DNA of 56,530 nt from Flavobacterium frigoris PS1. Lineage in GTDB: Bacteria; Bacteroidota; Bacteroidia; Flavobacteriales; Flavobacteriaceae. Shown here one piece after another: positions 16,476 through 26,304 of the stretch; the stretch's first letter is position 1; each line of letters starts with the position of its first letter. The position numbers and the translations under genes were made by a program. The stretch covers positions 1-56,530 of the forward strand of contig NZ_AHKF01000012.1 in the NCBI RefSeq assembly GCF_000252125.1, read 5' to 3'. The notes below the pieces were generated by a model, which did no database searches, was not told the origin of the DNA, and saw only the letters and a list, made by a program, of their open reading frames with translations.

Positions 16476-18587
16476 ATGAAAAAACTAATTCTGATAATGG
16501 CGGTAATCCCTACAATAGCATCTTTTGGACAAAATACAAACCCACTAAAATACCCTGAAACCAAGAAAGGAGAAACGGTTGATGTATATTTTGGTACTAA
16601 AGTCAGTGATCCATACCGTTGGCTGGAAGACGATCGCTCTGATGAAACAGCAGCTTGGGTAGCGGCCCAAAACAAAGTGACTTATGGTTATTTAGAGCAG
16701 ATTCCTTTTCGCGATGCGCTAAAAAATCGTCTAGAGAAACTGTGGAATTATGAAAAAATAGGAGCGCCATCACAAGAAGGTAAATACACTTATTATTCAA
16801 AAAATAACGGACTTCAAAACCAGGCTGTCGTCTATAGAAAAGACGCTGAAGGAAAAGAAGAAGTGTTCTTAGATCCAAATACATTTTCTAAAGACGGAAC
16901 CACTTCCCTTGGCGGATTGGATTTCTCCAAAGACGGTTCTAAAGTGGCTTATGCCATCTCTGAAGGCGGAAGCGACTGGAGAAAAGTAATCCTGATGGAC
17001 GCTTTGACTAAAAGAGTTTTGGAAGACACAATAATAGACGTGAAATTTAGTGGTTTGTCTTGGAGAGGAAACGAAGGTTTCTATTACTCTAGTTACGAGA
17101 AACCAAAAGGGAGCGAATTGTCAGCCAAAACGGACCAACATAAATTGTATTTCCACAAACTGGGAACTTCCCAGAAAGAGGATCAAGTGATCTTTGGTGC
17201 AGACCAAAAAAGAAGATATGTTGGTGGAAGCGTAACAGAGGACGATAAGTATCTAATCATCACAGCTTCGACTTCGACTTATGGAAACGAATTGTTTATA
17301 AAAGACCTTAGCAAACCTGAAAGTTCTATAGTTACCGTTGTAGATAATTTCAATAGTGACAATTATGTGATGGACAATGAAGGAAGTAAGCTATTTATAG
17401 TGACTGATTTAAATGCGCCCAATAAACGCATTGTAACCGTTGACGTCAGCAATCCAAAAGCCGAAAACTGGAAAGATTTCATTCCTGAAACGGAGAATGT
17501 CTTGTTTCCGTCAACCAGCAGCGGATTTATTTTTGCTAATTATATGATTGATGCTGTTTCGGCAGTAAAGCAATACGACTACTCGGGTAAACTGATTCGC
17601 GACATTGAATTGCCAGCAATAGGAACAGCGGGCGGTTTTGGCGGAAAGAAAAAGGACAAAATAGTGTATTACTCCTTTACTAATTATACCACGCCCGGAA
17701 CAATTTATTCGTTGGAACCAAAATCAGGGAAATCAGCAGTGTATGAAAAGCCAAAAGTGGATTTCAAAAGCGACGAATACGAATCCAAACAGGTTTTTTA
17801 TACGTCCAAAGACGGAACTAAAATCCCGATGATTATCACCTACAAAAAAGGATTGAAACTCAACGGTAAGAATCCCACAATGCTCTATGCTTATGGGGGA
17901 TTTAATGTGAGTTTGACACCAAGTTTCAGCATATCTAATGCGGTTTGGATGGAAAATGGAGGAGTATTTGCTGTACCTAATTTACGCGGAGGCGGAGAAT
18001 ATGGTAAAAAATGGCATGATGCGGGAACCAAAATGCAAAAACAAAATGTGTTTGACGATTTTATCGCTGCGGCGGAATATCTAATTGCGCAAAAATATAC
18101 CTCTTCTGATTTTCTTGCCGTTCGTGGCGGTTCAAATGGAGGTTTGCTTGTAGGCGCAACGATGACGCAACGTCCGGAGTTGATGAAAGTCGCTTTACCC
18201 GCCGTGGGCGTGATGGACATGTTGCGGTACCATACCTTTACCGCAGGTGCGGGCTGGGCTTATGATTATGGAACAGCACAAGACAGCAAAGAAATGTTTG
18301 AATACATCAAAGGCTATTCTCCGGTACACAACGTCAAAGCGGGAACTCATTATCCGGCTACTATGGTCACGACAGGCGATCACGATGACAGAGTAGTGCC
18401 AGCACATAGTTTTAAATTTGCTTCTGAACTACAAGAAAAACAAACTGGAAACAATCCTACATTAATTCGCATTGATGTCAAAGCGGGTCACGGAGCAGGA
18501 AAATCAGTTTCGGCCACGATCCAAGAAAACGTAGATATTCAAGCATTCACCTTGTACAATATGGGATTTAAAGCATTGCCAAAATAG
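16476..18587 (+). CDS. Exported prolyl oligopeptidase (family S9)
   Basis: This 703-residue serine peptidase cleaves after proline in short peptides. A signal peptide (M-K-K-L-I-L-I-M-A-V-I-P-T) places it in the periplasm, as for the well-studied flavobacterial enzyme. Residues about 25-85 and 430-703 form the alpha/beta hydrolase and 90-425 the seven-bladed propeller. The triad is Ser553 in R-G-G-S-N-G-G, Asp637 in D-H-D-D-R-V-V-P and His672 in A-G-H-G-A-G. A TATTTTTG element at 16446-16453 is its likely -7 box. Confidence 0.95.
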   Translation: MKKLILIMAVIPTIASFGQNTNPLKYPETKKGETVDVYFGTKVSDPYRWLEDDRSDETAAWVAAQNKVTYGYLEQIPFRDALKNRLEKLWNYEKIGAPSQEGKYTYYSKNNGLQNQAVVYRKDAEGKEEVFLDPNTFSKDGTTSLGGLDFSKDGSKVAYAISEGGSDWRKVILMDALTKRVLEDTIIDVKFSGLSWRGNEGFYYSSYEKPKGSELSAKTDQHKLYFHKLGTSQKEDQVIFGADQKRRYVGGSVTEDDKYLIITASTSTYGNELFIKDLSKPESSIVTVVDNFNSDNYVMDNEGSKLFIVTDLNAPNKRIVTVDVSNPKAENWKDFIPETENVLFPSTSSGFIFANYMIDAVSAVKQYDYSGKLIRDIELPAIGTAGGFGGKKKDKIVYYSFTNYTTPGTIYSLEPKSGKSAVYEKPKVDFKSDEYESKQVFYTSKDGTKIPMIITYKKGLKLNGKNPTMLYAYGGFNVSLTPSFSISNAVWMENGGVFAVPNLRGGGEYGKKWHDAGTKMQKQNVFDDFIAAAEYLIAQKYTSSDFLAVRGGSNGGLLVGATMTQRPELMKVALPAVGVMDMLRYHTFTAGAGWAYDYGTAQDSKEMFEYIKGYSPVHNVKAGTHYPATMVTTGDHDDRVVPAHSFKFASELQEKQTGNNPTLIRIDVKAGHGAGKSVSATIQENVDIQAFTLYNMGFKALPK

Positions 18588-18604
18588 TTTTAAGGATTTA
18601 TTTC

Positions 18605-18684
18605 GGCAGCTACTTCCTGCTGTTAGCTATATCTCTTGTGGCGAACCCCGCCACAAGAGTATGCCGCTGCCATCAGGGCTAGGG
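18605..18684. repeat. Structured intergenic repeat, copy 1
   Basis: This 80-base element has an outer sequence shared, in inverse orientation, with 52221-52300 and a perfect 11-bp central stem (CTCTTGTGGCG 18633-18643 with CGCCACAAGAG 18649-18659, loop AACCC). It sits between the prolyl oligopeptidase stop and a terminator. The flanks read CCTAGCCCTGATGG and ACAGCAGGAA on the minus strand. Confidence 0.8.
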
Positions 18685-18713
18685 CATTTGTGAAATAAAG
18701 ATTTATAGTATTC

Positions 18714-18744
18714 AAAACGCCATTCTAAAAAGTGGCGTTTTTTT
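18714..18744 (+). terminator. Terminator after the prolyl oligopeptidase gene and repeat
   Basis: AAAACGCCA (18714-18722) pairs with TGGCGTTTT (18733-18741) followed by more T. The distance to the gene suggests the repeat is transcribed with it. Confidence 0.8.
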
Positions 18745-18887
18745 ATAACGACTTATTGCACTTTCTTCGTCATCTGGTGTCAGTATGAATACTATTTTCA
18801 AACCATCAGAATATCGTTTTGTCATGAATTTATTAAAAAACTAAACATTTCTTCCTACTTTAGTATTTCAAAACACAAAGAATAGAT

Positions 18888-21350
18888 ATGCAAGAGTCTT
18901 TAAATAAGATAAAAAGTGTTGTAAAAAGAAAACCTTCCCCGAGAATTATCAAAAAAAAAGGCCGGTTTATTTTGCTATTTATTGCATTTATACTTCTGAT
19001 ATCAGGTGGTTTGGCTTTTTATGTAAAAGCAAATAAAGCCAAAATTCTGTCTCAAATAAGCACTCAGATAAGTGAAAATATAAATGGGACCTTAGAAATA
19101 GGAGATCTCAACTATAAGTTTTTTGCAGGTTTTCCTAATGTTACTTTATCGCTAAAAAACGTAGTGATAAAGGACAGTCTCTGGGCAACACATAAACATA
19201 CTTTATTAAATGCTGAGGAAATCGAACTTCGGCTGAATGTGTTTAAATTATTCAAAAGTGAAAAGCAAATTCAGGAAGTAGTGGTTAATAAAGCAAGCGT
19301 TTATTTGTTTAAAGCCAAAAACGGACAATCGAATTCTAATATTTTTCGAGACAAACCAAAAGAGTCAAAGTCAGACAAACCGATAAACACCATTATCGAC
19401 CAGTTGGTATTAAATGACGTGAGTTTTATATCTGAAAACCAACAAGGGCACAAGTTGTTTCATTTTGAGGTTCCGAACTTAAAAAGCAAAGTAAAATTTA
19501 ATGACGATCATATAAAAGCAGTGATTGAACTAGATGTTTTGGCTAAAAGTATGGCTTTTAATGTGAATAGGGGAACTTTCATCAAAGACAAAAAAGTCAC
19601 AGGAATAGCAGTCGCTGATTATTCGAAAAAACAAAAAACGATAGATGTGTTTTTGGACAAACTAAAAATAGGAGAAGATGCTTTTGATATCTCTGGACAT
19701 TTTGATTTAGGAAAAACGCAGTCTCCTTTTGCGATTGATATAAAAACTAACATTTTATGGCGTAATGCCTCAAAGTTACTGGCTAATAATATCAGTTCAA
19801 AACTGGACTTGTTTAATATTGATGAACCAATTAAAGCACATTGTACTTTGAAAGGGGATTTAAATGCTGCTGGCGATCCTGAAATTGTAGTGACTGCTGA
19901 GGTTCGGGGCAATAAATTACAAATTCCAGACGGAACCATAACCAATTGTAATTTTGATGGTAAATTCACTAATAATTATGTAGAAGGAAAGGGAAATAAT
20001 GATGCTAATTCGGCTATTGTTTTTTCTCATTTCTCAGGCGCATATGCTACTATCCCTTTTACGATTGCACAAGCTAAAATTGTTGATTTTGAGAAACCAA
20101 TAGCAACCGGAAAATTAAAATCAGACTTTGATGTTGCCAGATTAAACGAAATTACTAATGATGAATTCATGCGTTTTAAAAAAGGGAATGCCAAAGTAAA
20201 TCTTGATTTTGCGGTAGACGTGGCCAATTATAAGCTAGTAAAACCACAATTTGTGGGGAATGTTTTTGTAAAAAATGCATCACTAACCTATGTTCCTAAA
20301 AACTTGACTTTTGACAATACTGCTGTTGAACTTTATTTTACCGAAGAAGCACTCTTAGTGCAAAAAATTAGTTTTAAAGATCGCTTAAACTCAGTGTTTA
20401 TGGAATTTAAAATCGAAAACTTCCTCAACCTGTATTATAATGACCCAGAGAAAATGCTTATTAATTGGAAAATTTATTCTCCCTATTTGAATGCCAAACA
20501 GTTTTTGGGAGTTTTAACGACCAATCAAATAGCGAAAAAGAAAAAATCAAGGGCAACTAGTAGTTTTTCTGACAATCTTCATGATGCTTTTGATAAAAGT
20601 CAGGTAGTATTAGATCTCAAAGTAGATAAAATAGGATATGCTAAATTAGTTGCCACAGAGGCAAAAGCCAGAATTCAGATCATAAACAACAAATTGATAC
20701 TTGAAAAAGGCTGGGTAAAAAGTTCAGGAGGAAATATTTCTTTTGATGGAATAATGACACCACAAAAAGAGTCTTATTCTATTAGTGCCAATGCAAAAGT
20801 TAATGGCGTTGATATTTCGGATTTTTTAAATTCGTTTGATAATTTTGGCATTCGATCCTTTTCTTCAGAAAGTCTTAAAGGTAAACTTATTGCCCAAGCC
20901 TCGGTAAACGGAATGTTAAATCCTGAAGGAGAATTGCTAAAAGAAACGATAGCCGGAGTTGTGAAATTCAATATTAATAAAGGAGCTTTAGTTGATTTTG
21001 AACCTATAAGAAAAGGTTGGCAGCTTCTTGTTCCTTTTAGAGATTTAAACAACATTACTTTTAGTGATTTGAAGGGAGACTTTCAAATCAAGGGCGAAAA
21101 AGTGGCTATTAATGAATTGAAAATTAGTTCTAATGTGATTAATTTTGATGTATTTGGCATTTATTCCTTTGGAAAAGGGACTAATTTAAATATTACGGTT
21201 CCACTCCGGAATTCTAAAAATGATGGCGATATAAAGAATAAAGCAGAACGAGAAGACAAAAGATACAGAGGAATTGTTTTGCATTTGTTAGCTACAGATG
21301 GCAAAGACGATAAAGTAAAAGTGAAGCTGGTAGCAAACCCAAATAAATAA
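18888..21350 (+). CDS. AsmA-family envelope protein
   Basis: This 820-residue protein has a basic N-terminus, one membrane helix (about 27-46, F-I-L-L-F-I-A-F-I-L-L-I-S-G-G) and a long beta-rich periplasmic part. Early residues (G-T-L-E-I-G-D-L-N-Y-K-F-F-A-G-F-P-N-V-T-L-S-L-K-N-V) are the AsmA N-terminal signature, and an AsmA C-terminal-like domain lies near 620-790. AsmA-like proteins are thought to bridge inner and outer membranes and move phospholipids. It is monocistronic and convergent with the L,D-transpeptidase at 21496. Confidence 0.85.
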   Translation: MQESLNKIKSVVKRKPSPRIIKKKGRFILLFIAFILLISGGLAFYVKANKAKILSQISTQISENINGTLEIGDLNYKFFAGFPNVTLSLKNVVIKDSLWATHKHTLLNAEEIELRLNVFKLFKSEKQIQEVVVNKASVYLFKAKNGQSNSNIFRDKPKESKSDKPINTIIDQLVLNDVSFISENQQGHKLFHFEVPNLKSKVKFNDDHIKAVIELDVLAKSMAFNVNRGTFIKDKKVTGIAVADYSKKQKTIDVFLDKLKIGEDAFDISGHFDLGKTQSPFAIDIKTNILWRNASKLLANNISSKLDLFNIDEPIKAHCTLKGDLNAAGDPEIVVTAEVRGNKLQIPDGTITNCNFDGKFTNNYVEGKGNNDANSAIVFSHFSGAYATIPFTIAQAKIVDFEKPIATGKLKSDFDVARLNEITNDEFMRFKKGNAKVNLDFAVDVANYKLVKPQFVGNVFVKNASLTYVPKNLTFDNTAVELYFTEEALLVQKISFKDRLNSVFMEFKIENFLNLYYNDPEKMLINWKIYSPYLNAKQFLGVLTTNQIAKKKKSRATSSFSDNLHDAFDKSQVVLDLKVDKIGYAKLVATEAKARIQIINNKLILEKGWVKSSGGNISFDGIMTPQKESYSISANAKVNGVDISDFLNSFDNFGIRSFSSESLKGKLIAQASVNGMLNPEGELLKETIAGVVKFNINKGALVDFEPIRKGWQLLVPFRDLNNITFSDLKGDFQIKGEKVAINELKISSNVINFDVFGIYSFGKGTNLNITVPLRNSKNDGDIKNKAEREDKRYRGIVLHLLATDGKDDKVKVKLVANPNK

Positions 21351-21495
21351 AAAATTAGACTATAAATGGAGCTGTTATAGGTTGGCTCTGCTTTTTAAAT
21401 GTCATTTTAGGAGAGTGGTTTTTTTTTGTTATTGTTTTCCAATTTTTCGTTGTAATCAAGACAAAGCAAGAAGTCAATCGTCAATAGCATTAAAA

Positions 21496-23097
21496 TCAAT
21501 CCGTCAGCAATGTTTCCAGTAATCTGGCGTCATGTCCATAAATATCGTCATAAAAATGTACTTCGCCCTGGGGATCTACCCAAGAAGTGAAGTAGCCAAT
21601 GTAAACCGGAATTTTAGTTTTTAGGTTATATGTTTTTTCCACTTCTCGATTCATAGCGGCATCGATTTTTTCTACAGGCCAGTTTTTATCGCCTTCCAAG
21701 ACCATAATGGCCAAATCCCTTGGTTTTTCCAAACGTATGCATCCGTGGCTGAAAGCCCTTTGCTCCTCGTTGAACAGGCTCTTAGATGGCGTGTCGTGCA
21801 TATAAATAATGTGGGAATTAGGGAAGACAAACTTCACCTTCCCTAAAGCGTTTTGCTCACCGGGTCGCTGCCGTACACGATTGCCTACCCATTCCATGTC
21901 GTGTATGGAGAGATAGTTGGAGTTTTTAGCAATGGCGGGTAAAATCTCTTTCCTTAATATACTTGGGGGTACATTCCAATAGGGGCTGAAGATAATCTGA
22001 CTCATCTGACCACTAAAAACCACCGTTTTATTCATAGATTTTCCTACAACTACTTTGGAAGTCAAAACAGGTTTACCATCCTTAAAAAAAGTGAGTGTAA
22101 ACGAAGGAATATTGACCACAATATGCCGTTCGTTTTTGGTCAAACTCGGTGAAAGCCATCTACAGCGCTCCATATTGACCATCAAAGTTTTGATGCGTTG
22201 CTGTACAGTAACGTTCATATCCTTAATGTGTTTGGGCAGCAATTCGGGATCAGCCGAAAAGGCATTTCGTTCCTTATATTTTAAAACACCGGATAACAGT
22301 TCACTGTCGTAGTTGTTTTTTTTGGAGTCGTTTTTCAGATCACCGCTTAGGTAAAGGCGGTTTCTGATTTGCAGAATTGCGGTTGCGGTATCACTGGGTT
22401 TAAGCGATTTTATTTTCGTAGGCAACACGATAGTGCTCCAGCCTCCTTTTTTCTCAATGTTTCGATAGTCTTGCAGGGCCGCTTTCAACTGGTAATACTG
22501 TCCCAGCAGGTCCTTGTCTGGTTTGTTGATGAGACTAGGATCTTGCAGTAAAGAGTCTAAGCGGTTAACGTAAGATTGTTTTTTTCGAGGCAAATACCAA
22601 CCTAATTCTTTGGATTTATTGAGGTCAATTCCCTTTAAAACTCGATCTGCATAGAAGAAGTAGAGCGAAGACATCAGTAGTTCTACCTCGACCTCTGGCT
22701 TTTCCTCGTTTTCTGGGTCTAGAAAAATGGTGTGTATTTTTTCTTGGTACGGAACCTTAATTTGCAAGCCTTCCTGATCCAAATTGTTAATTTTGTCATA
22801 CAGTAAATCTGCAAACTCATTCCTGCCTGTGCTGTCGTACCAGAGGTAGTGGTATTCGTGTTTTTGATACAGCGCCACCACTTCAGGTTTTAAGTAGTTT
22901 AGTTTGGGGTATTTTTTAAAAAAGGGAGCTATCAAAGTGCTGTCAAAAGGGACGTCAGGAAATGAAGGAACCCTTTGATAGAGCATCGCTAGATTGAGTG
23001 CCATAGTTTTTCCGTTACTGGCTTTTGTGGTAAGTGGTAAAAGCAGAAACAAAAAGTAGGCAATAGAAAACAGGAATGATATAAGGAGACGTTTCAT
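21496..23097 (-). CDS. L,D-transpeptidase, YkuD fold, paralogue 1
   Basis: The 533-residue protein has a signal peptide (cleavage near T-K-A-S-N), an N-terminal scaffold region of the LdtD/YcbB kind (about 55-290) and a YkuD catalytic domain (about 325-500) with M-H-D-T-P and F-S-H-G-C-I-R-L, catalytic Cys453. YkuD enzymes form 3-3 crosslinks in peptidoglycan or attach proteins to it. I-I-F-S-P-Y-W-N-V-P and G-K-V-K-F-V-F-P-N are shared with the paralogues at 23912 and 26305. Next to it lies the convergent AsmA gene. Confidence 0.93.
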   Translation of the reverse strand: MKRLLISFLFSIAYFLFLLLPLTTKASNGKTMALNLAMLYQRVPSFPDVPFDSTLIAPFFKKYPKLNYLKPEVVALYQKHEYHYLWYDSTGRNEFADLLYDKINNLDQEGLQIKVPYQEKIHTIFLDPENEEKPEVEVELLMSSLYFFYADRVLKGIDLNKSKELGWYLPRKKQSYVNRLDSLLQDPSLINKPDKDLLGQYYQLKAALQDYRNIEKKGGWSTIVLPTKIKSLKPSDTATAILQIRNRLYLSGDLKNDSKKNNYDSELLSGVLKYKERNAFSADPELLPKHIKDMNVTVQQRIKTLMVNMERCRWLSPSLTKNERHIVVNIPSFTLTFFKDGKPVLTSKVVVGKSMNKTVVFSGQMSQIIFSPYWNVPPSILRKEILPAIAKNSNYLSIHDMEWVGNRVRQRPGEQNALGKVKFVFPNSHIIYMHDTPSKSLFNEEQRAFSHGCIRLEKPRDLAIMVLEGDKNWPVEKIDAAMNREVEKTYNLKTKIPVYIGYFTSWVDPQGEVHFYDDIYGHDARLLETLLTD

Positions 23098-23408
23098 GTC
23101 TTTACTATTTGATAGTCAGGTATAAAGATACGAAAATAGGATGGGGAAAATGAAGTTTTGAGCCCATAAATTGGTTTTAGCAATCTCCGAATTAAATTTT
23201 GTGTCAAAAAAAAATAGCTAGCGGAAAGCAGTGGGTTTTGAGCTATTTGAAATTGTAGTGAAAGCAGTTTATTTATTGAGAATAACTGATAATAGGACTA
23301 ATTTTATCCGAAAGCTGCGTTGAAATTCCGAGCCGTCTTGTCGATATACTGTCGATAAAAGGACTGTAGAAATATTCGGTTTTTTGTTCGTCAGAATTCT
23401 CAGTGAAA
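23098..23408. other. Gene-free stretch between transpeptidase 1 and a small exported protein gene
   Basis: No plausible reading frame, RNA gene or strong hairpin was seen in these 311 bases. The first part should hold the minus-strand promoter of the transpeptidase; only an imperfect TATCTTTA box was found. Confidence 0.4.
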
Positions 23409-23669
23409 TCATTTTTGAGGGGGGACTGCTATAATCGCTTTTACGGCTTCGGCTGATTTTTCATGTATAATGCGTTCTAGTGCAAGAGCTGGCTTCTCTG
23501 CTTTTTTTGTGTCTTTTATCAAAGAAATGGTTGTTTGAGTGTTCAAGTTTTTCTCTATCAAGTCAGCAGATGATTTTTCTCCTGAATCGAAATTACTCGT
23601 TGCACAAAAAATTAGAAGTGAGTTCAATACTAAAAATAGAATTGCGAAAGTGGAGAGCTTGAGTTTCAT
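23409..23669 (-). CDS. Small exported protein of unknown function
   Basis: The 86-residue frame starts M-K-L-K-L-S-T-F-A-I-L-F-L-V-L-N-S-L-L-I-F-C, a signal sequence possibly with a lipoprotein Cys, although Phe precedes it. The mature part is rich in Lys, Ala, Glu and Thr, is probably helical, and contains no recognised domain. It lies between two L,D-transpeptidase genes on the same strand. It could be a partner of these enzymes, but nothing in the sequence proves this. Confidence 0.55.
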   Translation of the reverse strand: MKLKLSTFAILFLVLNSLLIFCATSNFDSGEKSSADLIEKNLNTQTTISLIKDTKKAEKPALALERIIHEKSAEAVKAIIAVPPQK

Positions 23670-23911
23670 AACCTTTAGCCTTTAGGTCATTAAATGTAAT
23701 AAAAAATCAACTACAAGTAGTATCGCTACATATAAAGTAGACGAGTGGTACTCTTTTTCGGTTCAATTGCATGAATTGAAGTAGACGATTTGGAAAAAAC
23801 AGATTAACCAATAATTATATAGCAAATTGGGTCAACCGAATTTCGTACACCGTCAGATAAATGATTAAGCCTACCGTTTGAAATATTTTTCTATCTAGAA
23901 TGTTCTTTGCT

Positions 23912-25525
23912 TTATTTGTAATCGTCATAAAAAAGGAGGTCGGCTAGGCTGTTGTCTTTGTAGTATATGTCGAAATAAAAATTAATTTCATCAGCATCAT
24001 TGACCCAAGCCGTGAAATAACCAATATGAATTGGTATTTTGTTCTTCAGCACATAGGTAGTTTCCTTGCCGCCATTCATGGTCTTGCTTATCTTTTCTGA
24101 CGGCCAATTGGGATTGTCCTTTAAAATTAATAGTGCCAATTCTTTTGCTTTTTGCATATTGATGCAGCCGTGACTGAACATGGGAATTTCAACCTCGAAA
24201 TTTGTCTTATAAGGCGTGTCATGCAGATAAATATCATAGGTGTTGGGAAAAACAAACTTTACTAATCCTAAAGCATTCTGGTCACCCGGTTTTTGTCGGA
24301 CATTACCATTGTTCCATTCCATGTTTTTTTTCTCCAGATAGTCTGGATCTTTTTTCATTGCTGGTTTTATTTCATTTTCTATGATACTTCGAGGGACATT
24401 CCAATAGGGACTGAATATGATCCGACTGATATTAGAACTAAAAATGACTGTTTCCATCATGTTGATTCCCACAAACACCTTGGACTCTAGCGCTCTCTGC
24501 CCATTTTTAAAATAAATAAGCTTAAAGGAGGGCACGTTTACGATGATAAATTCGTCCTCTTTTGCCAGTGCTGGCGGAATCCATCGGCAACGTTCCATGT
24601 TTACTATTATGGTTTTGATGTAACTGGTAATTGGAATATTCATCCTGTTAATTTGGCGTGGGCCAATATATTGATGTGCCTGATAGCCATTCCTTCTGTT
24701 AAACTTGAGCACTCCTTCCATTAGTTCCTGATCGAAAACATTGCTCTGAGAGTCCTCTTTTAGATCTTCCAATACATAAAGGCGATGTCTGATTTGACCT
24801 ATGATTTTTGAACTGTCACGCAGATGGTGGATGGGTACTAAAGGATTGGTTTCAATAAGTGGCCAATCACCGCTCTTTTCTATCTCGCGGTATTTTCTCA
24901 AGGCATTCCGTAGTTTGTAATATTGCCCAAAAAGCTGTTTTTCATTTTTGTCCAAAAGTTTGGGAACGGTTAATAGGGAATCTAGCAAGTTTGTATACGA
25001 AACGTTTTTCCTTGGTAGAAACCAATCCGTTTCCTTAAACTTCTCGCTGTCTATGCCGTGAAATACTTTTTTAGCGTAAAATATATACATTGTCGATAAC
25101 ATTATCTCCGTATCCATAGGGGATAGGTCAGCGGTGGATCCTTTATTGAAAATGGCAGCAATTTTATCCTGGTACGCTAAGTTAAAGTTCAGACCTTCAT
25201 TCTTGAGTTGGCTTACTTTGGCGTACAATAAACTAGCAAATTCGATAAGTCCTTTGCTGTCAAACCAAATCGTATTGTAATTGTGATTTTGATATAAGGT
25301 AATTACCTCTAACTTGTAATTTTTTAATTTGGGGTATTTTTGAAAAAAAAGATCGATCTCGCTAAGGTCAATGTCAAGTATGGATTCTTTGGGAGAGATG
25401 TTCATAGCTGTTTCTGACCACTGCGAAGCACTGTCCGAAACAGTTGTTGTCCTATTACGGTCGGCTGAGGCAATAAAAATGCCAAATAAGAATACTGCAA
25501 TAAACGAAAGAAAGTTTTTCATCAT
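23912..25525 (-). CDS. L,D-transpeptidase, YkuD fold, paralogue 2
   Basis: The 537-residue protein has a signal peptide (F-L-S-F-I-A-V-F-L-F-G-I-F-I-A-S-A), a scaffold region and a C-terminal YkuD domain with L-H-D-T-P and F-S-H-G-C-I-N-M, catalytic Cys454. Asn replaces the Arg found after Cys-Ile in the other two copies; both are allowed in the family. S-P-Y-W-N-V-P-R-S-I-I and N-A-L-G-L-V-K-F-V-F-P-N confirm close relation. Peptidoglycan crosslinking or remodelling in the periplasm is the likely role. Either of two adjacent ATG codons could start it. Confidence 0.92.
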   Translation of the reverse strand: MMKNFLSFIAVFLFGIFIASADRNRTTTVSDSASQWSETAMNISPKESILDIDLSEIDLFFQKYPKLKNYKLEVITLYQNHNYNTIWFDSKGLIEFASLLYAKVSQLKNEGLNFNLAYQDKIAAIFNKGSTADLSPMDTEIMLSTMYIFYAKKVFHGIDSEKFKETDWFLPRKNVSYTNLLDSLLTVPKLLDKNEKQLFGQYYKLRNALRKYREIEKSGDWPLIETNPLVPIHHLRDSSKIIGQIRHRLYVLEDLKEDSQSNVFDQELMEGVLKFNRRNGYQAHQYIGPRQINRMNIPITSYIKTIIVNMERCRWIPPALAKEDEFIIVNVPSFKLIYFKNGQRALESKVFVGINMMETVIFSSNISRIIFSPYWNVPRSIIENEIKPAMKKDPDYLEKKNMEWNNGNVRQKPGDQNALGLVKFVFPNTYDIYLHDTPYKTNFEVEIPMFSHGCINMQKAKELALLILKDNPNWPSEKISKTMNGGKETTYVLKNKIPIHIGYFTAWVNDADEINFYFDIYYKDNSLADLLFYDDYK

Positions 25526-25868
25526 AAAAACTTTTACTAAAGTTATAAAAAATATCGGTTTTTTAGGTAATAATTCCCATTCAATTAGCGGTACAGTACT
25601 TCTCAGGTCTAATTTAGTCTATCGGAACGAAAGTGGAGGCGGAAAGAGCAAAATCTATCAAATATCAAAAGTAAAGGCAATTTGGTGGTCTGCGTTGCAA
25701 AGTTCAAAAGCAAATAGAAATCAGTTATAAACAAGCTTGCGTCATATTACAGGGATAACTTGCCAGTAGATATGTGATTTCCGTTACTATCATAAATTTT
25801 TACTAATGGCTTCGTTTTTTTGTGATATTAAGGTTAGATTTGGAAGACAACTATAAATTGATAATAAT
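25526..25868. other. Gene-free divergent region between transpeptidase 2 and raiA
   Basis: These 343 bases separate divergent genes. TAGATTTG at 25835-25842 fits the -7 consensus for raiA, without a TTG at the right distance. The plus-strand frame at 25371-25730 is mostly antisense to the transpeptidase and was not accepted. No other structure was seen. Confidence 0.4.
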
Positions 25869-26183
25869 ATGAAGATACAAATTAACACCGACAAAAATGT
25901 AGAAGGAAGCGAAAGACAAGAAACGTATTTTTCTGGAGAATTAGAAAAAGCACTTTCACGTTTTGATGATAAAATTACCCGCATTGAAGTTTATTTTGCC
26001 GATGAAAATGGCGATAAGTCCGGAATTAATGATAAAAAATGCGTTATAGAAGCACGTCCAACAAAAATGCAACCTCTAGTGGTGACTGATTATGCTGACT
26101 CAACAGAGAAAGCATTTCACGGTGCATTAGACAAGATGAAAAAAATACTGTCAACTTCTTTTGAAAAACAAAAGGAACATTAA
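25869..26183 (+). CDS. raiA: Ribosome hibernation factor, HPF/RaiA family
   Basis: The 104-residue protein fits the short HPF/YfiA family: beta strand M-K-I-Q-I-N-T-D, helix with L-E-K-A-L-S-R-F, strands I-T-R-I-E-V-Y-F and K-K-C-V-I-E-A-R, then a C-terminal helix A-F-H-G-A-L-D-K-M-K-K-I-L. These bind the 30S decoding centre and protect idle ribosomes in slow growth. It is single, between two L,D-transpeptidase genes on the opposite strand, and shares a bidirectional terminator with the next one. Confidence 0.85.
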   Translation: MKIQINTDKNVEGSERQETYFSGELEKALSRFDDKITRIEVYFADENGDKSGINDKKCVIEARPTKMQPLVVTDYADSTEKAFHGALDKMKKILSTSFEKQKEH

Positions 26184-26215
26184 ACACCAATCCTTTTGGA
26201 GTTGCAAATAAATAT

Positions 26216-26255
26216 AAAAATGACACTTTTCTTAAGTTAGGAAAGTGTCATTTTT
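26216..26255. terminator. Bidirectional terminator between raiA and transpeptidase 3
   Basis: AAAAATGACACTTT (26216-26229) pairs over 14 bp with AAAGTGTCATTTTT (26242-26255). Runs of A and T at the two ends let it act for both convergent genes. Confidence 0.88.
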
Positions 26256-26304
26256 TCATGGAATTATATGATGTTGTGGAGGCTGGGTTTTGAGTCTATA
26301 AAAG

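Noticed and set aside
25371..25730. 119-codon plus-strand frame opposite transpeptidase 2
   Set aside because: More than a third is antisense to a well-supported gene and the rest has no protein-like features.
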